Assembly: GCF_019457915.1 (NCBI RefSeq) | Contig: NZ_JAHZSS010000010.1 | Span: 1 to 64,000 of the forward strand | DNA: 64,000 nt | Origin: Neiella holothuriorum | GTDB lineage: Bacteria > Pseudomonadota > Gammaproteobacteria > Enterobacterales > Neiellaceae | Direction of reading: 5' to 3' | Part shown: one piece after another, positions 16,161-23,448 of the stretch | How the letters are laid out: each line of letters begins with the position of its first letter | How positions within the stretch are numbered: position 1 is the first letter of the stretch | Made by a program: the position numbers and the translations under genes | Notes under the pieces: model-generated | What the model saw: the letters and a program-made list of their open reading frames with translations, nothing else | Databases searched by the model: none | What the model was told of the DNA's origin: nothing

Positions 16161-17410
16161 GGGTTTACCTCAGTATCAAGTTGTTCACGCATGGCTTTCT
16201 GGCCAACCTCGTGCACATGGATGTAGGTATTTTCTGTCGTGATTACGCTAGGCACAGCTTTTAGCTGAAACGCATCAATCATTTGCTTACTCAACTTCTT
16301 CACATCGAGTCCTAATGTCTTGCGCGTATCAGATAGATGTTGCCAACCGTCATCTCGGTTTACCTTCGTTGTGACTGCAATGACCTTGCCTTTGGTGTAG
16401 GTCCGCACTTGTCGCTGTGCCCACTCGGTTTGTTGTGGGTTTGTCGCATCAAAGACGACGATGTTTAGCTGGTAAGGTGCATCGAGTAATGGATTGATAA
16501 CTTGCCCTTTCGCGGCCAACGTATTACCGCGAACATCAACGATATCGCTAGTGACTCGCATCGTTGGGTCGATCCAGAAATCTCTTGAATCCACTGCATC
16601 CGGAAGAAAATGGAAGGTTTGGTGTTTCCAGAAGCGCTCGTAGGCCTGACGCTGCTTTGCTTTCCAGTCAATGGCGTCATACCGTTGCCTAGCAAGATCG
16701 ATTAAATTGGTTTCATCAATATCGTAAGTCGCCCCAACAACGCCTAGATCTAAACTGCTCTGCGCCCCTTCGGATTTGGAGATCAACCATTCAGCCGCGA
16801 GAGTCCCTGCAACTTTAAATGTCAGTCCGTCAGCGCGGTAAATCATCGTAGGAACAGCTTCAACATTGCCACGCTCAAATTTCTTAGGCGCCAACTGGAC
16901 AATGGGCTCAACCTCTAAATCGGCAGCAAGCTTTTTAAACATCCCGATTGTTTTGATGGGACTATTGGTTTCACTTTCCCATCCCTGAAAGAGCACTCTG
17001 GCGCCAAGTTGAGAAGCCAATTCAAGTGCGGTTTTTAGCTCAGCGCGCGGCATGCCTAAACTGACAAAGATGTCTAAGTCCACCTTAGCTTCAGGCTCTT
17101 TGGGGCGCGGCTTGGTTGAGGCTACATCCTCATCACCTTGGATTTGCTCTTCGAAATAATGGCGAGCTGCAGTCACGGTAGCTTCCCCGCCTTGCTTGGC
17201 CAGCTCAGTTGCATCTTCAACATAGGGCTTCGCAATCGCTTGCTGGGTTTGTCCATCAAACCCCTCAAGCCAACCTTCTTGTTGTGCTCGTTCTGTGGCG
17301 TCCTTGATTAACTGTTGCTGTGTTGCAATTTGGTCGACAATCGGCTCGTTGGCGACAGTAGGAGTGGCGAGCACAAGCCCGATAAGGGCTAATCGACTAA
17401 AGCAATACAT
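16157..17410 (-). CDS. traW: TrbC-TraW fusion pilus-assembly protein
   Basis: 417 residues with a signal peptide (to about residue 20). The middle holds a TrbC-type block starting IFVSLGMP (about residue 113), and the C-terminal half holds the TraW-type block with FWIDPT, followed by GQVINPL and a thioredoxin-like strand. TraW and TrbC act together in F-pilus assembly; fusions of the two are known in SXT/IncC-type systems. It overlaps the peptidase gene upstream by 14 bp and the 50-aa gene downstream by 4. Confidence 0.85.
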   Translation of the reverse strand: MYCFSRLALIGLVLATPTVANEPIVDQIATQQQLIKDATERAQQEGWLEGFDGQTQQAIAKPYVEDATELAKQGGEATVTAARHYFEEQIQGDEDVASTKPRPKEPEAKVDLDIFVSLGMPRAELKTALELASQLGARVLFQGWESETNSPIKTIGMFKKLAADLEVEPIVQLAPKKFERGNVEAVPTMIYRADGLTFKVAGTLAAEWLISKSEGAQSSLDLGVVGATYDIDETNLIDLARQRYDAIDWKAKQRQAYERFWKHQTFHFLPDAVDSRDFWIDPTMRVTSDIVDVRGNTLAAKGQVINPLLDAPYQLNIVVFDATNPQQTEWAQRQVRTYTKGKVIAVTTKVNRDDGWQHLSDTRKTLGLDVKKLSKQMIDAFQLKAVPSVITTENTYIHVHEVGQKAMREQLDTEVNP

Positions 17411-17891
17411 ATGCTTTCCCTATTACTGCGTTTTTAGGTACAGAGCCCCAAAAGCGCGAGTCATTTGAAGTTGGAGTAGTGCCCATTAAGAACATGTGGT
17501 CGTCAGGAACAATCTCAGTTCGCTGGTATGAGCTAATGCGTTCTTTCAGGACGCGCAAACCAAAACGCATCGATACATGATGTGCTTGGCCATCAATAAC
17601 GGTGACGTCTTGGTCGATGACAACTTTTGAGCCGCTACCTGCCGCGTAGTATTTAATGAGCCTCGTTCCAGCTCGAATCATCGGAGCGCCATCGGTGTGT
17701 ACGAATCCAACCAAATCACCAGTCTGTACATTTGTGTCGTGACGGTCGATTAAGAACAACCAATGAGGTAAGCATCTGTATTCTTGGGGATCGATGGCTA
17801 CAGTGAAGCGCTGAAAGAACGCCCACATAAGTAAGCCCATGATCAGAAACATGCTTAACGGAATGGCTAATTGCCGAATAGATACGCGCAA
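17397..17891 (-). CDS. TrhF/TraF-like S26-family signal peptidase
   Basis: 164 residues: one N-terminal transmembrane helix (about 9-28), then an S26 fold with LIKYYAAGSGSKV carrying the candidate catalytic Lys (about residue 80) and GTTPTSNDSRFWG near the C terminus. The position where the nucleophile Ser is expected reads CLP (Cys about residue 40). F-type peptidases of this kind process pilin or related exported proteins. The start is TTG 17889-17891; an ATG at residue 14 would cut into the membrane helix. It is the first gene of the tra operon. Confidence 0.75.
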   Translation of the reverse strand: MRVSIRQLAIPLSMFLIMGLLMWAFFQRFTVAIDPQEYRCLPHWLFLIDRHDTNVQTGDLVGFVHTDGAPMIRAGTRLIKYYAAGSGSKVVIDQDVTVIDGQAHHVSMRFGLRVLKERISSYQRTEIVPDDHMFLMGTTPTSNDSRFWGSVPKNAVIGKAYVLL

Positions 17892-17930
17892 GGGATAAAC
17901 TCAAATTTGTGTCGACGTAACCATTTTGGG

Positions 17931-17958
17931 GTCTGATTAGATTTGAGGTGCGGCGCTT
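17931..17958 (-). promoter_or_regulatory. Possible promoter of the tra operon (weak member of the plasmid family)
   Basis: AAGCGC (17953-17958, minus strand), 16 bp, TCAGAC. The upstream box and spacing fit the family but the -10 is poor. Confidence 0.3.
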
Positions 17959-17987
17959 AAGGGATGGTTTTTGACGCTTAACACTGT

Positions 17988-18015
17988 TTGCCAGCTGGTT
18001 CTATTTCGATATACT
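17988..18015 (+). promoter_or_regulatory. Promoter of the first small RNA
   Basis: TTGCCA, 16 bp, TATACT. It points at the 75-nt region that ends in a terminator at 18095 and does not lead to any protein gene. Confidence 0.6.
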
Positions 18016-18021
18016 GCCCGC

Positions 18022-18095
18022 AGCGAAACTCCTCCACGAGCTAGCGAGGATGGGCTGGTTACCTATCCGGCAACGGGCGCCTTCGGGCGCTTTTT
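18022..18095 (+). ncRNA. Putative small antisense RNA 1 (anti-Shine-Dalgarno)
   Basis: A consensus promoter ends at 18015 and an intrinsic terminator (GCGCC-TTCG-GGCGC, T5) ends at 18095, with no protein frame of note between. Close to the 5' end is CUCCUCCACGAG (18029-18040), the exact complement of the ribosome-binding sequence CUCGUGGAGGAG in leaders L1, L2, L3 and L5, and partly of L4, L6 and parB. It can form CUC/GAG with CUCCAC in the loop, a mirror of the target hairpins. Expected to block translation of those genes; not tested. Confidence 0.55.
18077..18095 (+). terminator. Intrinsic terminator of small RNA 1
   Basis: GCGCC-TTCG-GGCGC followed by TTTTT. Confidence 0.85.
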
Positions 18096-18263
18096 GTTTA
18101 TTTATACCAAACTGGTCAGACCTCCCCCTGTTTTTCAAGCGCGTCCTGCAAGCTGTGTTTTTATGAACTCAAGACGAGGCGCCTACTAGCTCCTCAATGT
18201 TTGGCAAAGCAACTGACGAGTTCTCTCGTTGCCTGGCGGACCGCACATCCGCCCCCTACATAG

Positions 18264-18358
18264 CTCCTCCACGAGCCCGGCCTGAGAAATCAGGCCAACC
18301 CACTGACCCTACTGGGGTTAACAATCCCCCCGAGCCGCATTGGCTCGGGGTTTTTTTT
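18264..18358 (+). ncRNA. Putative small antisense RNA 2 (anti-Shine-Dalgarno)
   Basis: It starts at or a little before 18264; I see no clear promoter. It begins with GCUC-CUCCAC-GAGC (hairpin with CUCCAC loop), followed by GGCCUGA-GAAA-UCAGGCC, a further weak stem, and a strong terminator. The 12-nt anti-Shine-Dalgarno sequence equals that of RNA 1 and extends to 14 nt complementary to leader L5. The order anti-SD, hairpin, terminator is shared by both RNAs although the rest of their sequence differs. Confidence 0.5.
18328..18358 (+). terminator. Strong intrinsic terminator of small RNA 2
   Basis: CCCCGAGCC-gcatt-GGCTCGGGG followed by eight T. Confidence 0.9.
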
Positions 18359-18367
18359 ATCCGCAAT

Positions 18368-18394
18368 AAAAAAGGCTGCCGAAGCAGCCCTTTT
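18368..18394 (-). terminator. Intrinsic terminator of the giant secreted protein gene
   Basis: On the minus strand GGCTGC-TTCG-GCAGCC is followed by TTTTTT, directly after the stop at 18409. Confidence 0.85.
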
Positions 18395-18408
18395 CAACTT
18401 TAGAGGCG

Positions 18409-21400
18409 TTAATGGGTTACGGTGTATGTCTTCGTACTCTCAATACACTCAAAAGAATCATCACAACCGACAAGTTTCACATCAACAGCACTCACATCAC
18501 TTAAGTGCGGATTCTTGTAGTACTTCATGCGGTCAGAGCCACCAACATAATCGCCATTCATATACCACGAGTATGTCTTCATACTGCCGTCAGGATCACG
18601 GCACTGTGCTTGGAAGTTCAGAGCCGACGTATCTTGACTGAACTCAACTTCGCACTCAGGCAACACGTTATCAACCACTTCGATGACCATTTCATCTGAT
18701 GCTGATTGGCCAAAGTCGCTATCGGTTTCAACTCTTAACGTGTGGGTACCCGCAGCCAAGTCTTCCATATTCCAATAAATGGGCGTTGCAGACTCTGTAT
18801 TTTGCAGCTCACCGTTGAGATACCAGCGAATCGATGTGACCGAATCCATGCTGTGACTCAACTTGCGGTCGGCATAGAGATACGTGCTCAGCGGCTCCTT
18901 CATGGTCTTATTTGAATACGAGCGAGTTCTCATGCTGACGGTCATGGGAATGGATTCTAAAGCATCGAAGAATTCAATCGCCGTAGCCTGCCCACCTCTG
19001 TTGTCAGACAGAATTGCAGTAATGTCATGCGAGCCAATCGTATTGATCTTAAGTTTAAATTTGTCTTTAACTCGCTCAATCAATTCAATCTGGCCAGCAT
19101 CGAAGTCAATGTCCTTAGTAAACTCGACATCCGGTGCAAATATCTTTGGATCCCTAATTTCAATGTCAACATACGCCGGCACGTACTTAACTTTGGTACG
19201 AACCTTCACTGTTGGGGTCGGGATTTCATATTTCCAAACTTTAATCCGGCCGACTTTAGTTTTTAAGGTCTGCTCTTTGTAGCCGTCGACCCATGCTCTT
19301 AACGTGTAATTTCGGTTTTCGTAGTTATCTGCCAAGCCAGCTTCGGGAACAATGACATCCAGAACGGCTCCTGAGGTAATCGAGCCGTCTGGATGAACCC
19401 ATTCAGCACTGGTACCTAAACGATTTTCCGAAATCGTAGCAGCCACATAGAGTTGCTCACCAACTTCTATGCTGCTTGGGATATCGGCCTTGATTGACGG
19501 CGATTGTGGCGGTGTCACTCGGAAGTAGAACGTTGTCTCATCCCAACCATCACCAATAGATGGATCGGTTTCAGCATAACGCATACGCGCTTTCACTTTG
19601 ACTGTTCTCGCGACAGATGTGTCCATGGCAACTTCTGCATCGCCCGACTCCCAGTTACGTCCATCATCCATTGACCACTCAATGTCACCATCCGCTAACT
19701 GATCTGTAATGCTATCCCAGAGTGAAAGCTTGATATCCGGCTCGCCAATGTAAGCGTCTTTTTGCCCAATAATTTCAAGATTAGGGGTGTCGTAAGCAAT
19801 GACATGCAATGATTCAGTGGTAGTCACAGCTGTCGTGAATTGGTTGTGAACGATAGCCCGAACATCCCACTCACCAGCTTCATCTAGACTGAGATACATT
19901 TCATCCGGTCGGCGTGATGATGCAGGATAAGTTGACCACGTATCACCGCCATCGTCGGACACTTGCCAGATGATTTCCCCCATTGAATCTTCGTCTGCAT
20001 CCGTGGCTGGTTTGTATCGGATAACCGCATCAAACGGGATGCGGTCGGTTAAATACTTGCCGCTCAATGCCCCCTCAATCGCTTCACCTTTAAATACTGC
20101 AACGTTTATACAGCGCGAGCGTTTTACACGCTCATAGCCTTCAATTGGCGAGACAACTTCCGCGCGAACGCACATCTTGTTTTTGCCCAACCATTCATCA
20201 CCTGGAATGGTAAATACTGCCTCATCCTCTGTACCGTCATACAGAATCGGTCCCGCAATGTCTTCATACTCATTTCGCCCGAGCCTGCGCTCCAACGTGA
20301 GCATCCATTGACCATATGTTTCAAGGTCGTAATTGTACTGAGCTGACGCGCGCGAATAAGTGGCAACCTTGGCGCCAATTTTAAGCTCCTCGCTTGATAG
20401 CATCAGATCATCTCGAAGGCTGACATATGTCCGAATGCTCTTGGATGGAACAAACGCGACGTCAACGGTTTCAGATACCGCTACTTCAGGTTGAAGCTGG
20501 TAATTTACGCCCACTTCCACGTTGCGTGTTTCCCACAAATCACCCGGCTCAACGTACAATCGAGCGCTCCCTTTTTGCTGGGCACTTGGATCTCGCTTAT
20601 TTCTGCGCTCTTTCCAGAAGTAGTAGTCCTCCTCTCCATCAGAGGCAGCGGATACCATTTCAACTTTGGCAGGGACCGACAAGACTTTGGCATCGGCAAA
20701 GCGTCCCCCTTTGAGTTCCGCAGCAAACAATGTTGACGTAATTTCCTCTCGGCCATAAACGGCCACTTCAGGAACGTCAGCCGCAACGACCTCAAACTCA
20801 GACGTGTTGTCAGCAACAACGACGCTATTCCCCTCACCATCAAAAAAGACCATTCGGTAATTAACTAAATGTGCGCCTTCTTCTTCCATCACGCCATGAA
20901 GCTCAGCCCCTTGCGTTCCTTCATCGACATACATGCCCTCAGGAATCAGTGGCCATTCAACGACACATGCGGGCCGCGAACGCATACCGAACTGATTGGC
21001 CAGTTCATTCGTCGCTACCATTCGGCATGATTGGCCTTTGGCCTGATTCAAATAAAATCGGTTTTCGGTCAGCTTTTGATAAATTGGCGATGCAGCACCG
21101 GATAGCTCGTAGGTTACCGGCGCAAAGGTCACTTGCTGATTGCTTACAACCGGCTGATCATTAATTCCTGTTGCCTGAATTTCTACGTCGTAAAGCGTGT
21201 TAGGCGAAAAGGATAAACCTTCGGATGAGAGGTATTGAACAGAGGCGTCTTCGCCCTGCTCCATCACGGCAACTTGGCCATCAATCGTCACCTGATTAAT
21301 GGTCAGTGCATCTTTGAAATTGTTGAAGCCAGCGACCACAAGATGATCAACGAAGTAGAAACTACCGCCCTCGCTTAGCTTCTGATAGTTATTGAATACT

Positions 21401-22638
21401 GCTAATTGCGGCTCATCACGCGAAAACCAATGATCGCCCACAGACTTGGCTTTTGCGTTTGCATAGGAGTCTTGCGCATTCACATCAATTGCGTAGCCAC
21501 CATCAGGGACGCTGGACACTCGAACTTTGTAAGCCAGCTTGTCGCCCACTTTGATTTGCGAGCCATACGAATCGAGCGTGTAATTATCGTCGTAGGTTAA
21601 CGTTCTGCCTGTGAACAGCTTGTAGCCGTCGACAACCTTATAGGGCTCGACCGGATAGCCGTTTTCATCTGGCGTAAAGTCCAACGTCACACGTCTTGGT
21701 TGCCACCAGTCGCCCTCATCTGCTGCATGCGGAGAGCTGACAACGACCAACCCTTCATCTGGCCCAATTTCAATCGGCGTACCATCAACATCATGAGTTA
21801 TCGTCTCGGCATTGAAGTCCGCATTAAACACCGCGTATTCAACAACTGGCGGGCGGTAATCCCACGCAAGATCAAGTAGGCTCGAATAAACACCATCGTC
21901 ATAAAACTGATTCGCCGAGTTCGCTGCCAATTGTTGGGTTAACACACCTTGAAGGGCATCTCCTTCTTCCGCACCCAGAGATACATTGACGGTCATTGAG
22001 CACTGCGTATCACCTTCTGGAACGCTACACGTATGCGCGCCGCCTTCGATGTCGATGTCGATGCGCTGATCATAATTTCGTGGTTCTAGGTCAACTCTAA
22101 CAATTCGTAGCGGATCGGATGGATCATGGTTCACTGGTTGATAACCCGTGCGCCAAGTGCCAGAGCCCCACCGTGTTTCTACGCTAGTCATCACTGGCGG
22201 CACTGGCTCAAGCACGGTTTCCGCAATAGAGCCTTCAGCAATCGTTATTTTTTCATGGGAAGATCCGCTGAAATAACTAACGGAATAGGTTGCTGACAGG
22301 TTGCCCGCCACCGTTGGAATACCTGTAACGTTCAGTGCCGATTGATTCAGTCCCGCGTCGGACGTCGACCATTCAAGCAAACAATACAGTCGGCTTTCTG
22401 ATGAGCCATTTTGGGCTAACGATTCGTCGTAGGTCAAAGTGCAACCATCGGCAGAGGCGTCCACATCCAGTGTGTATGACTTTACATTGGCTACAACGTC
22501 ACCAGACGGCTGGCTTGCGTTAGGCTCAGGCATATGAGCCTCTATCGAGCCCACCAGCGTAATAGACTTAGCTAGCGCAGCGTTTGAGCAACCGGCCAAT
22601 GCGATTGCAAGAACCAGCCGCTTGTATAGAATCGCCAT
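18409..22638 (-). CDS. Giant exported protein with Ig/PKD-like repeats (1409 aa)
   Basis: An N-terminal export signal (residues 1-24) contains LAGC, so it may be a lipoprotein, or be cut after ALA. The remaining length is beta-rich and reads as a chain of Ig-like or PKD-like domains, e.g. segments with RWYLNGELQ and AAGTHTLRVET near 1270-1300 and a final Cys-containing domain. Large Ig-like exported proteins are known from transfer regions of big plasmids such as R27, where they aid transfer or surface contact; that role is an inference here. ATG follows GGGAAGGATGTAG. It has its own promoter and terminator. Confidence 0.75.
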   Translation of the reverse strand: MAILYKRLVLAIALAGCSNAALAKSITLVGSIEAHMPEPNASQPSGDVVANVKSYTLDVDASADGCTLTYDESLAQNGSSESRLYCLLEWSTSDAGLNQSALNVTGIPTVAGNLSATYSVSYFSGSSHEKITIAEGSIAETVLEPVPPVMTSVETRWGSGTWRTGYQPVNHDPSDPLRIVRVDLEPRNYDQRIDIDIEGGAHTCSVPEGDTQCSMTVNVSLGAEEGDALQGVLTQQLAANSANQFYDDGVYSSLLDLAWDYRPPVVEYAVFNADFNAETITHDVDGTPIEIGPDEGLVVVSSPHAADEGDWWQPRRVTLDFTPDENGYPVEPYKVVDGYKLFTGRTLTYDDNYTLDSYGSQIKVGDKLAYKVRVSSVPDGGYAIDVNAQDSYANAKAKSVGDHWFSRDEPQLAVFNNYQKLSEGGSFYFVDHLVVAGFNNFKDALTINQVTIDGQVAVMEQGEDASVQYLSSEGLSFSPNTLYDVEIQATGINDQPVVSNQQVTFAPVTYELSGAASPIYQKLTENRFYLNQAKGQSCRMVATNELANQFGMRSRPACVVEWPLIPEGMYVDEGTQGAELHGVMEEEGAHLVNYRMVFFDGEGNSVVVADNTSEFEVVAADVPEVAVYGREEITSTLFAAELKGGRFADAKVLSVPAKVEMVSAASDGEEDYYFWKERRNKRDPSAQQKGSARLYVEPGDLWETRNVEVGVNYQLQPEVAVSETVDVAFVPSKSIRTYVSLRDDLMLSSEELKIGAKVATYSRASAQYNYDLETYGQWMLTLERRLGRNEYEDIAGPILYDGTEDEAVFTIPGDEWLGKNKMCVRAEVVSPIEGYERVKRSRCINVAVFKGEAIEGALSGKYLTDRIPFDAVIRYKPATDADEDSMGEIIWQVSDDGGDTWSTYPASSRRPDEMYLSLDEAGEWDVRAIVHNQFTTAVTTTESLHVIAYDTPNLEIIGQKDAYIGEPDIKLSLWDSITDQLADGDIEWSMDDGRNWESGDAEVAMDTSVARTVKVKARMRYAETDPSIGDGWDETTFYFRVTPPQSPSIKADIPSSIEVGEQLYVAATISENRLGTSAEWVHPDGSITSGAVLDVIVPEAGLADNYENRNYTLRAWVDGYKEQTLKTKVGRIKVWKYEIPTPTVKVRTKVKYVPAYVDIEIRDPKIFAPDVEFTKDIDFDAGQIELIERVKDKFKLKINTIGSHDITAILSDNRGGQATAIEFFDALESIPMTVSMRTRSYSNKTMKEPLSTYLYADRKLSHSMDSVTSIRWYLNGELQNTESATPIYWNMEDLAAGTHTLRVETDSDFGQSASDEMVIEVVDNVLPECEVEFSQDTSALNFQAQCRDPDGSMKTYSWYMNGDYVGGSDRMKYYKNPHLSDVSAVDVKLVGCDDSFECIESTKTYTVTH

Positions 22639-22677
22639 CTACATCCTTCCCATGTCAGATAAAATCTCTCATGGGGC

Positions 22678-22705
22678 ACTTTACGTGCCCTGACGTAAAG
22701 CGCTG
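22678..22705 (-). promoter_or_regulatory. AGTNGCGC-type promoter of the giant protein gene
   Basis: CAGCGC (22700-22705), 16 bp, TAAAGT on the minus strand, about 65 bp before the start. Confidence 0.45.
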
Positions 22706-22744
22706 CCGTGTAACGACGGAAAAACGGTTACCTAAGGTGAGTCG

Positions 22745-23215
22745 TTAGTGCCGCTGATGCAATGGTCGATTATCAACAGCCTTCCAGTGACGCATCGACT
22801 GACTAACTTCGGGCTTTAATTGAAGTAATTTCCTGTAAGTTGTGGCATCAAACTTCACCGATTCAACGTGTCCGCACCCATATGCAATTACACCTATGGA
22901 GCGTGGCCAATACCACCGCCGAACAAGGCCTGTGTACAGCAATACTTGGTAGCGTTCACGGTGCGACACGCTACCTGAATAACGGCGCGACTTGAATTCA
23001 CCTACAAAGAATCGCAACCGAAGAAGGTCAAAAAACAGTGCGTCCGGCGCCCCACAGATCCCTTTTTTCGCTATATAGGCTGCTTTTTTGTGTTTGCCGA
23101 TATCAGCACCTATGAGAATCGAAAGTAACGGTGCGTTGAATAGCCGCTTAATGCGCCAATTTCGCACGGTAATAAACACGACTATCACCAACACCACGAT
23201 AGCGATGTCAATCAT
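22745..23215 (-). CDS. C-terminal half of a split, membrane-anchored PD-(D/E)XK nuclease
   Basis: 156 residues from ATG 23213-23215, which overlaps the stop of the preceding 78-aa gene (ATGA). A transmembrane helix (about 3-18) is followed by GAPDALF and, after a strand, VGEFKSR, the D...ExK core of RecB/Cas4-like nucleases, and then ERYQVLLYTG, the QxxxY helix of the same fold. The motifs that normally precede these (QLxxY and GxxxH) are in the 78-aa protein next door, so the two probably form one nuclease. Substrate unknown. Confidence 0.7.
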   Translation of the reverse strand: MIDIAIVVLVIVVFITVRNWRIKRLFNAPLLSILIGADIGKHKKAAYIAKKGICGAPDALFFDLLRLRFFVGEFKSRRYSGSVSHRERYQVLLYTGLVRRWYWPRSIGVIAYGCGHVESVKFDATTYRKLLQLKPEVSQSMRHWKAVDNRPLHQRH

Positions 23216-23448
23216 CCCAACACTCCTTGAAGCAATCCAGCTTCGTAGAAAAACCATGCACTGAGGCCAATACATAGCCATTTAACCAGCCACCACAAAG
23301 GACTACTGCCACCCGCTCGACTGTGAGCTTTGTCCCCTTGCTTGGCTGCTGCGGCGTCATACGCTCGCCCTCGGTGAGAACAAAACTTAGCGGGGTCGGC
23401 CGCATAGGCACTAAGCTGACTGACGGATATTTGGTTGCGTTTTCCCAT
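23212..23448 (-). CDS. N-terminal half of a split PD-(D/E)XK nuclease, with membrane anchor (78 aa)
   Basis: ATG after AGAGGAACTCG. The start reads ISVSQLSAYAADPAKF, then QGDKAH: the opening helix and the His motif of Cas4/RecB-like nucleases. It is followed by a transmembrane span (about 52-70). The catalytic Asp and ExK are missing here but present in the overlapping downstream gene. The 5' end overlaps the RecG-like gene by 38 bp. Confidence 0.65.
   Translation of the reverse strand: MGKRNQISVSQLSAYAADPAKFCSHRGRAYDAAAAKQGDKAHSRAGGSSPLWWLVKWLCIGLSAWFFYEAGLLQGVLG

Noticed and set aside
18029-18275. The two CTCGTGGAGGAG copies on the minus strand as leaders of lost genes
   Set aside because: One has only ATG-TAG after it and the other no start codon, while the plus strand has terminators and a promoter; antisense RNAs explain them better.
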